From contig JAEZLW010000212.1 in assembly GCA_023415145.1 (NCBI GenBank), positions 1 through 24,551 on the forward strand: 24,551 bases of DNA. Direction: 5' to 3'. Below the pieces are notes generated by a model, which searched no databases, had not been told where the DNA came from, and worked only from the letters and a program-made list of their open reading frames with translations. The translations under genes were made by a program, and so were the position numbers. The DNA comes from Bacillota bacterium (lineage in GTDB: Bacteria > Bacillota > Clostridia > Christensenellales > Aristaeellaceae). This document shows, piece after piece, positions 14,815 to 22,516 of the stretch; the stretch's first letter is position 1; each line of letters opens with the position of its first letter.

Positions 14815-15072
14815 GTGCTTGTATTCTATGCCCTGGGTTTATTGGGCGGCATTGCATTCGGATGGCTTCAATGCCGCTTTCTTGTCTGGATCATTGGCTT
14901 TGAGGGAAAAGCCCGGCCGCTTTTTATGTTGGCGAAGCTCTTCCTTTGGGCCGCCGCCATGGTTCTGATGGCGTTATGGTCCATTCCCGCGCTGATTTGT
15001 TTTGTGATAGGCGCAACCGCCTCCATGCTGATAAACCTTATAAGCATGAAGCGCCGCGCAAAGGAGGAGTAA
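14815..15072 (+). CDS. atpI: Small membrane protein at the head of the atp operon (AtpI/AtpR-like)
   Basis: This 85-residue protein has three hydrophobic segments near residues 2-25, 37-56 and 57-77, then a basic tail (MKRRAKEE). Its place, directly before atpB, is where AtpI-type assembly factors for the c-ring are encoded. It is shorter than typical four-segment AtpI and in shape recalls the three-segment AtpR of N-ATPases, though I see no clear membrane arginine. The start is uncertain: a stop lies just upstream in frame, the first possible codon is GTG 14815, and only a weak GGGTG precedes it. The stop is 3 nt before the atpB start. Confidence 0.6.
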   Translation: MLVFYALGLLGGIAFGWLQCRFLVWIIGFEGKARPLFMLAKLFLWAAAMVLMALWSIPALICFVIGATASMLINLISMKRRAKEE

Positions 15073-15075
15073 GCC

Positions 15076-15759
15076 TTGGAACTGAAGATCAGCCTCTTCC
15101 CGGAACACTTTTATGTGTTCGGCATCAATGTGGGCCTTTCTGTGGTCATCGCCTGGGGCGTATTGGCCGTACTGATTCTTTTGCTGGCGGCGATACGCGT
15201 TTTTGTTATCCCCAGATTTCAACAGAAACCCAAAGGACTGCAAAACGTGCTGGAGATGGCGGTACAGGGCATATACGGCTTTGCCGAAAACAAGGTCGGG
15301 CACCATGCCGCAAATTATGTGGCCCCAGCCGCCATGACGTTCATAACCTACATCTTCTTCACCACGGTTGTGGAGCTGTTCGGCCTTCCCCCCGCTACAG
15401 AGGACCTGAATTGTACCATCGCCCTGGGGCTTTGCTCCTTCCTCACAGTTAACATCGTTGCTATCAAGAGCGCGGGCTTCAAGGGCCGGCTAAAAAATCT
15501 GGCAAGCCCAAAGGCCATTGTTGCGCCCATTCGCATATTGACAGACTGCATTGCGCCCTTTTCCATGGGCATCCGTCTTTTTGCAAATGTGCTGGTAGGC
15601 GGCGTCATTATGCAGCTTATTTACGCAGTGGTCCCCATTCTGCTGCCTGCTGCAATAGCCTCTTACTTCAATGTGCTCCATGTGGGCATCCAAACCTTTG
15701 TATTCAGTCTGCTTTTCCTGACTTATGTCAGCGAGGCAGTTGGCGAAGTGGCTGAATAA
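15076..15759 (+). CDS. atpB: F0F1 ATP synthase subunit a
   Basis: Subunit a forms the ion half-channels next to the c-ring. The 227-residue membrane protein has the family landmarks: ELFGLPPATEDLN in the middle and the essential arginine in SMGIRLFANVLVGG, equivalent to Arg210 of E. coli. The C-terminal segment is FLTYVSEAVGEVAE. The start is TTG 15076, about 6 nt after AAGGAGGAG (15061-15069). The gene is the second of the atp operon, and its product docks with subunits b and c. Confidence 0.95.
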   Translation: MELKISLFPEHFYVFGINVGLSVVIAWGVLAVLILLLAAIRVFVIPRFQQKPKGLQNVLEMAVQGIYGFAENKVGHHAANYVAPAAMTFITYIFFTTVVELFGLPPATEDLNCTIALGLCSFLTVNIVAIKSAGFKGRLKNLASPKAIVAPIRILTDCIAPFSMGIRLFANVLVGGVIMQLIYAVVPILLPAAIASYFNVLHVGIQTFVFSLLFLTYVSEAVGEVAE

Positions 15760-15800
15760 ATAAAAACCACTATTTTCACAACATAAGGGAGGAAACAAGT

Positions 15801-16046
15801 ATGTCTGCTCTGGGAATCATCGCTATCGCTGCCAGTATCGCGTCACTGTGCGGCGCCGCTGCCGCCTTCGCCATGTCGCATGCCACCGGCAAGGCCGTAG
15901 AATCCATCGCCCGCCAGCCGGAGGCTGCAGGAAAGGTGAACTCCTCGCTGCTTTTCGGATTGATCCTGATGGAAACCTGCGCTGTTTACGCGCTGCTGGT
16001 CGCCATTTTGATCATCTTCATTCTGGGCGGCAAGGTTACGGCTTAA
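15801..16046 (+). CDS. atpE: F0F1 ATP synthase subunit c
   Basis: This 81-residue hairpin protein forms the rotor ring. The polar loop is ARQPEA, as expected. Helix 2 carries the ion-binding glutamate in LMETCAVYAL; the following Thr and the Tyr five residues after Glu resemble sodium-type rings. Helix 1 lacks the Pro and Gln of the Ilyobacter sodium site (Met replaces Gln). Where most c subunits have a GxGxGxG packing motif, this one reads GxAxAxA. ATG 15801 follows GGGAGGAAA. The coupling ion is therefore uncertain. Confidence 0.95.
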   Translation: MSALGIIAIAASIASLCGAAAAFAMSHATGKAVESIARQPEAAGKVNSSLLFGLILMETCAVYALLVAILIIFILGGKVTA

Positions 16047-16100
16047 TACACACCGCTTTGCGGCCGCCGGTGCTTCCGGGAATGAAACGGAGGAATCCTT

Positions 16101-16583
16101 GTGGAAGAATTGTTTAACCCCACCACGATATTGCTGCACATTATCAACGCGGTAATCCTGATGGCAGCGCTGTATTTTCTGTTGTATAAGCCGGTGCGCA
16201 AGTTTACTACCGCCCGCGCACAGGGCATTGAAGATCAAATGAAAAACGCTCAGGATACTCAAAATAAAGCGCATGACCAATGGACAGCGTCCCAGCAAAA
16301 GATGAAGGATGCCGACAGGGAAGCCATGGCTGTCATTTCCCAGGGCGCCGAAAAAGCGCAGGCTCAGGCCCAGGACATTATCAAATCCGCCAGGGTACAG
16401 GCCGAACAAATCGTTGCCCAAGCCAGGCAGGAGGCTCATGCTTTGCTGTATAGCGCCCATGAAGCCATGGCCGATGAGGCATCGGTTCTGGCCATTGAAA
16501 TCGCCGCCAAGGTGCTTTCCCGTGAAGTAAGGACGGAAGACCATCAGCAACTGATTGATGAATTCTTGAAAAAGGTGGGCTGA
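16101..16583 (+). CDS. atpF: F0F1 ATP synthase subunit b
   Basis: Subunit b is the peripheral stalk. The 160-residue protein has one N-terminal membrane helix (about residues 6-27), the typical YKPVRKF segment just after it, and a long alanine- and glutamine-rich coiled coil to the C-terminus. Length is normal for the family. The start is GTG 16101, 6 nt after GGAGGA (16089-16094). The stop is only 3 nt before the shortened delta gene, so no room exists for a missing delta N-terminus between them. Confidence 0.95.
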   Translation: MEELFNPTTILLHIINAVILMAALYFLLYKPVRKFTTARAQGIEDQMKNAQDTQNKAHDQWTASQQKMKDADREAMAVISQGAEKAQAQAQDIIKSARVQAEQIVAQARQEAHALLYSAHEAMADEASVLAIEIAAKVLSREVRTEDHQQLIDEFLKKVG

Positions 16584-16586
16584 AGC

Positions 16587-16829
16587 ATGCTCAAAGGATT
16601 GCTTTTGACCGCCTTGCCCCTTACCCGGACGCAGCATGCCGCCATTGAAAGCCGTTTTTCCGGGATGCTTGGAGAAGAGGTTTCTCTTGCAGTTCGGGAG
16701 GACCAGAAATTACTGGGCGGGGTGCGAGTGGAACTGAACGGAAAGGTGTATGACGGCAGCCTGCGCGGGCAGCTTCAAAACGTGCTTTGCACCCTGCAGC
16801 AGAAAGAGGAGGACGGGCGGAATGCTTGA
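16587..16829 (+). CDS. atpH: F0F1 ATP synthase subunit delta, C-terminal domain only
   Basis: Delta (OSCP) joins the peripheral stalk to the top of F1. Normal delta is about 180 residues: an N-terminal six-helix domain that holds the alpha N-termini, and a C-terminal domain that binds b. This protein has only 80 residues. They align with the C-terminal domain alone: TALPLTRTQHAAIES, DQKLLGGVRVELNGKVYDGS and LRGQLQNVL, the last two matching the family's G-G...D-G-S-x-x-x-x-L pattern. The N-terminal domain is absent and not found in other frames nearby. The gene starts 3 nt after atpF and overlaps atpA by 8 nt. It is likely a real, reduced subunit. Confidence 0.8.
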   Translation: MLKGLLLTALPLTRTQHAAIESRFSGMLGEEVSLAVREDQKLLGGVRVELNGKVYDGSLRGQLQNVLCTLQQKEEDGRNA

Positions 16830-18342
16830 TTGGAAGTCCGTTGGCCTGGAACTTCGCGGCAGGCTGAAAAGCTATACCCGGCAGATGGATGTACGCGGCG
16901 CCGGTGAAACGCTGTCGGCGGGAGACGGCATTGCCATACTCTCTGGTCTTTCCGGCTGTAAGCTGGGCGAGCTGATTGAGTTTGAGACCGGCGGCTTCGC
17001 CATTGTGATGAACCTGGATGAGGATACAGTAGGCGCGGTATTACTGGGTAACGATGCCGATGTTTCCCTGGGTACCCGTGCTTACGGCACCGGACAGGTG
17101 CTGTCTGTTCCCGTGGGCGAAGCGCTTCTGGGACGGGTCGTCGACCCGCTGGGGCAGCCCTTGGACGGCAGCGGTCGGGTTCATACCACCGAGTATAGAC
17201 AGATAGAATCGGCTGCGCCTACCATACTGGACCGCAAACCCGTATCAAAGCCCATGGAGACGGGCCTGATGGCTGTGGATGCCATGGTGCCTATCGGCCG
17301 GGGCCAGCGGGAGTTGATCATCGGTGACCGGCAGACAGGCAAGACCTCTGTGGCGGTCGATACCATCCTCAACCAAAAGGGCAAGAACGTGGCCTGCTTT
17401 TACGTAGCCATCGGTCAAAAGGCCTCCAGCGTGGCGCAGCTCATCGCCCAATTGAAATCTTCCGGTGCCATGGCGTATACCACCGTGGTATGCGCCACCG
17501 CAAGCGATTCCGCCACCATGCAGTACATCGCCCCCTATTGCGGCTGTGCTATGGCGGAATGGTTTATGCTCAACGGGCGCGATGCGCTGGTGATTTACGA
17601 TGACCTGAGCAAGCACGCCGTCTCCTACCGGGCCATGTCACTGCTGCTTCGCAGGCCTCCGGGCCGTGAAGCCTACCCAGGCGACGTTTTCTACCTCCAC
17701 TCCCGGCTGCTGGAGAGGGCGGCCTGCCTAAGCGATAAACTGGGCGGCGGCTCGCTGACCGCGCTGCCCATTGTGGAAACCCAGGCCGGCGACATTTCCG
17801 CCTATATTCCCACCAATGTAATTTCCATCACCGACGGTCAGATTTTTCTGGATACCGACCTGTTCCGGGAAGGTGTGCGCCCTGCGGTCAATGGAGGCCT
17901 TTCTGTCAGCCGTGTGGGCGGTGCGGCGCAAACCCGAGCCATGCGCACGGTAGCCGGACAATTGCGCCTGGAACTGGCCCAGTACCGGGAATTGCAAATT
18001 TTCTCCCAATTCTCATCCGATATGGACGCCGCCACTCAGGACATGCTCAAATATGGCGCATTGCTCATCGAACTGCTAAAACAGCCCAACAACGCGCCGC
18101 TTCAGATGCCCGTTCAGGTATCACTCTTGTATGCCGTCACCAGGGGCCTTATGGACCATGACACTCCGATGGAAACACTGCGGGCCTTTAAGGTTAAGTT
18201 CCCCGAGTATCTTTCCACGCGCTTTCCCCATGTGGTGGATACACTTTCCATCACGAGCAGGTTTGATGACGTGCTGGAAGCCGAATTGGAAAAAGCAGTT
18301 AAGGAATGGCGCAAGGAGTTTGATGCGGAGGCGGCGCTATGA
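16822..18342 (+). CDS. atpA: F0F1 ATP synthase subunit alpha
   Basis: This is the regulatory nucleotide-binding subunit of F1, 506 residues, normal length. Walker A GDRQTGKT is at about residues 168-175. Other landmarks are PTNVISITDGQIFL and the arginine-finger block GGLSVSRVGGAAQ. The N-terminal helix that delta normally grips (LDWKSVGLELRGRLKSYTRQ) is still present although the delta N-terminal domain is missing. I start at ATG 16822, after GAGGAGG and overlapping atpH by 8 nt; the longer frame from 16750 lies within atpH. The stop overlaps atpG as ATGA. Confidence 0.97.
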   Translation: MLDWKSVGLELRGRLKSYTRQMDVRGAGETLSAGDGIAILSGLSGCKLGELIEFETGGFAIVMNLDEDTVGAVLLGNDADVSLGTRAYGTGQVLSVPVGEALLGRVVDPLGQPLDGSGRVHTTEYRQIESAAPTILDRKPVSKPMETGLMAVDAMVPIGRGQRELIIGDRQTGKTSVAVDTILNQKGKNVACFYVAIGQKASSVAQLIAQLKSSGAMAYTTVVCATASDSATMQYIAPYCGCAMAEWFMLNGRDALVIYDDLSKHAVSYRAMSLLLRRPPGREAYPGDVFYLHSRLLERAACLSDKLGGGSLTALPIVETQAGDISAYIPTNVISITDGQIFLDTDLFREGVRPAVNGGLSVSRVGGAAQTRAMRTVAGQLRLELAQYRELQIFSQFSSDMDAATQDMLKYGALLIELLKQPNNAPLQMPVQVSLLYAVTRGLMDHDTPMETLRAFKVKFPEYLSTRFPHVVDTLSITSRFDDVLEAELEKAVKEWRKEFDAEAAL

Positions 18343-19217
18343 GTTCCATCGCCGAGATACGCCATCATATCAAGGTCGTCAAGGACACCAGTAAAATTAC
18401 AAAGGCCATGTACCTGATCTCCTCGGCCAAAATGAAAAAAGCCATGCGCCTGCATGACCAGAACCTGATTTATTTCACCAGGGTACGCTCGGATATCCGG
18501 TTCATCATGGACAATATCGAACATAACATCCGCAATCCCTACTACCGTCAGCATGGCAAAAAAACAGGCTATGTGGTGATCGCCGGTGACAAGGGACTAT
18601 GCGGCGGCTACAACAGCGAGGTATTGAAGCTGGCCCGGCGTACTATACAGGACGGCATCCATGAACAGCGCTGCCTGTTCACCATCGGCCACATGGCCAG
18701 CGAATACTTCCTGCGACTTGGCATGAACCCGGATGTCAATTATCTTCATGTCATACAGGACCCCAGTTTGCAAAATGCCCGGCAAATCACCTTCAACCTG
18801 TGCAAGCTCTTTCGTGACAAGGAACTGGATGAAGTCTACATCATCTACACGGTCTTGGAAAAGGTAGGGCAACTGAAACCAACGGTTTTGCGGCTTTTGC
18901 CCGTATTGCGGGAGGATTTTGACGATGCGCCCATCCTGCATGCCCCTACCAGCCCGCTGAAGTTTCATCCCTCCGCGCCGGAAGTGCTGGATTCCATGGT
19001 GCCCCACTATCTGGTGGGACTTGTGTACTCGGCCTTGGTGCAGTCCTACGCCAGTGAACACAGCGCCCGCATGTCGGCCATGGATGCCGCCACCCGCAAT
19101 GCCGATGAAATGCTGGGCCGCCTGAGTTTGGAGTTCAATCACGCCCGGCAGGCCATCATCACCCAGGAGATTTCGGAGATCATCTCCGGCAGCCCTGACC
19201 AAGGAGCGATATCATGA
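18339..19217 (+). CDS. atpG: F0F1 ATP synthase subunit gamma
   Basis: Gamma is the central rotor shaft. This 292-residue protein has the typical N-terminal helix (IRHHIKVVKDTSKITKAM) and the middle DKGLCGGYN block. The C-terminal helix runs through MDAATRNADEM and ends in ITQEISEIISG, which contacts the alpha/beta ring. Length is normal. It overlaps both atpA and atpD by 4 nt (ATGA), so production is coupled with both neighbours. Confidence 0.96.
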   Translation: MSSIAEIRHHIKVVKDTSKITKAMYLISSAKMKKAMRLHDQNLIYFTRVRSDIRFIMDNIEHNIRNPYYRQHGKKTGYVVIAGDKGLCGGYNSEVLKLARRTIQDGIHEQRCLFTIGHMASEYFLRLGMNPDVNYLHVIQDPSLQNARQITFNLCKLFRDKELDEVYIIYTVLEKVGQLKPTVLRLLPVLREDFDDAPILHAPTSPLKFHPSAPEVLDSMVPHYLVGLVYSALVQSYASEHSARMSAMDAATRNADEMLGRLSLEFNHARQAIITQEISEIISGSPDQGAIS

Positions 19218-20605
19218 CGAACGGATTGGTCAAACGCATCATCGGTCCAGTGTTGGACGTCCGGTTCCCGCAGGGGGAGACACCGCCTATCCATACCCTG
19301 CTCTATGTGCTGGACGGCAAGCGCAAGGTGGCCGTGGAAGTCAGCCAGCATTTGAAGGATGCCGTGCGCTGCATCTCCCTGGAGGCAACGGAAGGCTTGT
19401 CCCGCGGGCTTGTGGTGGAGAATACCGGCGGACCCATCCGCATCCCGGTGGGAAAGCAAATGCTGTCCCGCACCATTGACGTGCTGGGACGCCCCATCGA
19501 CGGCAAGGGCGACATACAAGTTACGGATGTGCTGCCCATTCACAGGCCTGCCCCTTCCTTTATTGAGCAGCGACCCGTAACCCAGGTGTTTGAAACGGGC
19601 ATCAAGGTCATTGACCTTTTGGCCCCCTACGCCAGGGGCGGAAAGATCGGCCTGTTCGGCGGCGCGGGCGTGGGCAAGACGGTGCTTATCCTGGAGCTGA
19701 TCCACAACATCGCTACGGAGCACGGCGGTTTTTCTGTATTCACCGGCGTTGGCGAGCGCAGCCGCGAAGGCAATGACCTGCTGACCGAAATGAACGAGTC
19801 CGGCGTAATCGACAAGACGGCGCTGGTGTTCGGCCAGATGAATGAGCCGCCGGGAGCCCGCATGCGGGTAGCCCTCACCGGGCTTACCCTGGCGGAAAAT
19901 TTCCGCGATCAGGAAAAGCAGGACGTGCTTTTGTTTATCGACAACATCTTCCGCTACGTACAGGCCGGCAGCGAAGTTTCAGCACTTCTGGGCCGCATGC
20001 CCTCCGCCGTGGGCTATCAGCCAACCCTGGCCACGGAGGTTGGCGCGCTGGAGGAGCGGATCGCTTCCACCTCCCAGGGCTCCATTACTTCCGTTCAAGC
20101 CATTTACGTACCCGCCGACGATCTGACTGACCCGGCTCCCGCATCCATCTTCACGCACCTGGACGCCACCACGGTGCTATCCCGCCAGGTGGCGGAAATG
20201 GGCATCTATCCTGCCGTCAGTCCCCTGGATTCTTCCTCCCGCATCCTGGACCCGAACATTGTGGGCAAGGAGCATTACCAGGTTGCCATGCGGGTGCAGG
20301 AAGCGCTGCAGCGCTATAAGGAATTGCAGGACATCATTGCCATCCTGGGCATGGAGGAGCTGTCGGAAGAAGACCGGCTCACCGTATACCGCGCAAGGCG
20401 CATCCAGCGTTTCCTGTCCCAGCCCATGTCCGTGGCGGAGGTGTTCACGGGCATCCCCGGCCGGTACGTGAAGCTGAAAGATACCATTGATTCCTTTAAG
20501 GCTATCGTCAACGGCGATGCGGATGACCTGCCGGAAGCCGCCTTTTTCATGGCCGGCGACCTGGAGGATGTGCGCCGCCAGGCCCGCAATCTTGAGGAGA
20601 AATAA
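19214..20605 (+). CDS. atpD: F0F1 ATP synthase subunit beta
   Basis: This is the catalytic subunit, 463 residues. Walker A GGAGVGKT is at about residues 149-156, and the catalytic glutamate lies in GVGERSREGNDL. The Walker B region is LLFIDNIFRYVQAGSEVS, and the DELSEED equivalent reads MEELSEED near 379. Everything needed for ATP turnover is present. It starts by ATGA overlap with atpG and is followed after 2 nt by atpC. Confidence 0.97.
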   Translation: MTNGLVKRIIGPVLDVRFPQGETPPIHTLLYVLDGKRKVAVEVSQHLKDAVRCISLEATEGLSRGLVVENTGGPIRIPVGKQMLSRTIDVLGRPIDGKGDIQVTDVLPIHRPAPSFIEQRPVTQVFETGIKVIDLLAPYARGGKIGLFGGAGVGKTVLILELIHNIATEHGGFSVFTGVGERSREGNDLLTEMNESGVIDKTALVFGQMNEPPGARMRVALTGLTLAENFRDQEKQDVLLFIDNIFRYVQAGSEVSALLGRMPSAVGYQPTLATEVGALEERIASTSQGSITSVQAIYVPADDLTDPAPASIFTHLDATTVLSRQVAEMGIYPAVSPLDSSSRILDPNIVGKEHYQVAMRVQEALQRYKELQDIIAILGMEELSEEDRLTVYRARRIQRFLSQPMSVAEVFTGIPGRYVKLKDTIDSFKAIVNGDADDLPEAAFFMAGDLEDVRRQARNLEEK

Positions 20606-20607
20606 GT

Positions 20608-21024
20608 ATGGCCGCCACATTTCACCTGTCCATTATCACCCCGGAGCACTCCTTCTTTGAAGGCACTGTGGAAATGCTGGTGCTTAACACACCGGACGGC
20701 GAAGTCGCCATTGCGGCGGGCCACATCCCCATGGTTATTTCCACCGTGGAGGGCGAATTGCGCCTACACCAAAACGGCCGCTGCCGCTGGGCGGCTGCTT
20801 CCTCCGGCTTTGCCACGGTGATACAGGATCAGGTGCTTTTGATGCTGCAAACCGCCGAATGGCCCGAGGAGATCGACATCAAACGCGCAGAGCGGGCCGA
20901 GCATGAAGCCCGGGAGAGGCTGCGCCAGAAACGCAGCATGGAGGAATACCATATGGCCCGTTCCATGCTGGCCCGCGCCATGGCCCGTTTGCGAGTTTCC
21001 AACCGCCGCAATATCATCAACTAA
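20608..21024 (+). CDS. atpC: F0F1 ATP synthase subunit epsilon
   Basis: Epsilon binds gamma and the c-ring and can inhibit ATP hydrolysis. This 138-residue protein has the N-terminal beta-sandwich (FHLSIITPEHSFFEG, then TPDGEVAIAAGHIPM) and a C-terminal helical hairpin (IDIKRAERAEHEARERLRQK). The length is normal, so both C-terminal helices are present. ATG 20608 follows GAGGAG. This is the last gene of the atp operon; two hairpins lie downstream. Confidence 0.95.
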   Translation: MAATFHLSIITPEHSFFEGTVEMLVLNTPDGEVAIAAGHIPMVISTVEGELRLHQNGRCRWAAASSGFATVIQDQVLLMLQTAEWPEEIDIKRAERAEHEARERLRQKRSMEEYHMARSMLARAMARLRVSNRRNIIN

Positions 21025-21043
21025 CCGGGGGCTCTGCCCCCGG
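21025..21043. repeat. GC-rich hairpin directly after atpC
   Basis: CCGGGGGC (21025-21032) and GCCCCCGG (21036-21043) form an 8-bp hairpin with a TCT loop, starting one base after the atpC stop. A second weak hairpin (GCAAAG...CTTTGC) follows. It resembles dispersed REP-like hairpins and may protect the transcript end. There is no T-tract. Confidence 0.5.
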
Positions 21044-21094
21044 ATCCCGGCAAAGGGACAAAGCCTCTTTGCAATCTCCCTGTCAGGGAATAGA

Positions 21095-21140
21095 AAAACA
21101 TCCGTGCCTATTCTCTAGCAAGGGCAGGCACGGATGTTTT
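21095..21140. terminator. Bidirectional terminator between atpC and the radical SAM gene
   Basis: AAAACATCCGTGCCT (21095-21109) and AGGCACGGATGTTTT (21126-21140) form a perfect 15-bp stem with a 16-nt loop. Both arms provide T-runs on their own strand. It can end the atp operon on the plus strand and the radical SAM gene on the minus strand. Confidence 0.8.
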
Positions 21141-21214
21141 ATATAAACAACCCGCGAAACGAGGCGGATTGACGGCAGGGAAAGAGTAGGCACTTACAGA
21201 ATGGTATAGTATGC

Positions 21215-22315
21215 CTAAACTCCCGCTGGAAACAACAGGCTTTTCACATGTGCCTCTTTTGCAAACAACGCACAGCCGCCCTTATGCTCTGTTTCCTGGG
21301 CATTCAGCTCTCGCACCTTTTGAAAAAAGGGCGACTCCAGCGCCTGTATCAGCGTATGGTCTTTGAGGCTTATATCAGAATAGGGTGAGAAGGGGCAGGG
21401 CTCCGCACCGCCATAGGGGTTGATGTGGAAAAAGCCACGGCCCGCCGCCAGGCAGCCGCCCATGTTTTTTTCATCGCCGGGGAAGGACAAAAAAATCATC
21501 CCGGGATAGCGCTCCCGAAGGCTCTCCTGGGCCTTCTCCATCATCATTCTTTCCTCATCGCCAAGCGCCAGATACTCCGTGCCAGTGGCAACCGGCACAT
21601 ACTCAACAAAGAATACCAGGCGGCATCCCTTGTCGTATAGTGACCTCAAAAAGCCGGGCGATGTGACTTCCACCATGTTCTCTGTGGTAACGGTGAGAGA
21701 AACGCCAAACAGCAGTTTATTGTCCTTCAGGTCATCAAGAGCGCATTGGATAAGCTGATAGGTTCCCTCGCCCCTTCGCTCATCGGTAGCCGCCTTACCG
21801 CCCTCCAAGCTGATTACTGGCACCAGGTTCCGGTGATTGTCCATCAAACGGAGCACTTCTTTGTCCAGCATGGTGCCATTGGTGAAGATGGGAAACAGAA
21901 TACCTTCATGTTCTGCCGCTTTATTCAGGACATCCCGCCGCAAAAGCGGCTCGCCGCCAGCCAGAAGAACAAAAGCTATGCCTGACTCCTCGGCCTGTTG
22001 AAAGATGCTGTCCCATTGGCCGGCGGTCAAAAGCGGCTCCCTGCCATGCTCGCCGCACAGTCCGTTGGCCCTGGCGTAACAGCCCTTGCAGGCAAGATTG
22101 CATGCGCTGGTGATGCTGGAAATCAAAAACAGGGGGATGTGGCGGCCTTTTTCTTCCTGCTCCAACCGGTTTTTTTCCATCTGCATTTGATGCTTGTGGT
22201 ATTTTCGTAAAAATACGGTTTCCTTGGGGTTGCGCAGTGTTGCCCGAAGGATATCCGCAATCAGCTTGTCAGCCCCTTTGTTCAGATACGAGGTAAGGTC
22301 CCTGCTGGATTCCAT
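21215..22315 (-). CDS. Radical SAM protein of unknown substrate
   Basis: This 366-residue enzyme has the S-adenosylmethionine cluster motif CNLACKGC (Cys 72, 76 and 79), followed by the GGEPLLR glycine-rich motif. An N-terminal extension of about 65 residues precedes the core. The C-terminal part has further cysteines in GGCLAAGRG, AEPCPFSP and GGCALF, suggesting a SPASM- or twitch-like region with fewer than the usual seven cysteines. The overall layout resembles radical SAM enzymes acting on peptides or small molecules, but no precursor peptide or partner is seen. The start is ATG 22315 after AGGAAGGAA; a longer frame from 22372 lacks a ribosome binding site. It is monocistronic, with its own promoter and a palindrome on the start site. 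Confidence 0.8.
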   Translation of the reverse strand: MESSRDLTSYLNKGADKLIADILRATLRNPKETVFLRKYHKHQMQMEKNRLEQEEKGRHIPLFLISSITSACNLACKGCYARANGLCGEHGREPLLTAGQWDSIFQQAEESGIAFVLLAGGEPLLRRDVLNKAAEHEGILFPIFTNGTMLDKEVLRLMDNHRNLVPVISLEGGKAATDERRGEGTYQLIQCALDDLKDNKLLFGVSLTVTTENMVEVTSPGFLRSLYDKGCRLVFFVEYVPVATGTEYLALGDEERMMMEKAQESLRERYPGMIFLSFPGDEKNMGGCLAAGRGFFHINPYGGAEPCPFSPYSDISLKDHTLIQALESPFFQKVRELNAQETEHKGGCALFAKEAHVKSLLFPAGV

Positions 22316-22376
22316 GTTTTGTTCCTTCCTGCATGATGGCGCAATGAATGGTGCAGGGCTTTGCCGGCCCAATGGT

Positions 22377-22388
22377 TTTACGCGTAAA
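22377..22388 (-). promoter_or_regulatory. Perfect 12-bp palindrome at the radical SAM start site
   Basis: TTTACGCGTAAA is perfectly symmetric and touches the downstream end of the -10 box, where a repressor would block transcription. The flanks resemble the TTACGTAA core at the GntR promoter (8477-8484), but the central CGCG differs. Confidence 0.45.
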
Positions 22389-22416
22389 TTATAGAAAAAT
22401 ATGTTTTGCCGGTCAA
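22388..22416 (-). promoter_or_regulatory. Promoter of the radical SAM gene
   Basis: On the minus strand, TTGACC (22416-22411), a 17-nt spacer and TATAAT (22393-22388) form a strong promoter. The leader is about 65 nt, to the ATG at 22315. It lies downstream of the phosphoribosyltransferase terminator, so the two genes are separately transcribed. Confidence 0.65.
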
Positions 22417-22461
22417 TGGGATTTCCATTAGAACATGATGAGTTTTTAACAATGTTCCTTC

Positions 22462-22496
22462 AAAAAACCCCCTTGCCAGCTTATGCGGCAAGAGGG
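22462..22496 (-). terminator. Intrinsic terminator of the phosphoribosyltransferase gene
   Basis: On the minus strand, CTTGCC (22492-22487) pairs with GGCAAG (22477-22472). The stem extends through GGG/CCC with one bulge and is followed by TTTTTT (22467-22462). It begins about 20 nt after the stop codon. Confidence 0.75.
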
Positions 22497-22516
22497 CAGA
22501 TGGAACCAGACGCCAA

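Noticed and set aside
14808..14826. TTGACA at 14808 as an extra atp promoter
   Set aside because: The only -10-like hexamer (TATTCT) is about 8 nt away, too close for a sigma-A promoter.
14496..14903. A 135-codon plus-strand frame across the nfnA-atpI gap
   Set aside because: It covers promoters and the attenuator hairpin and overlaps atpI in another frame; the translation is not protein-like.
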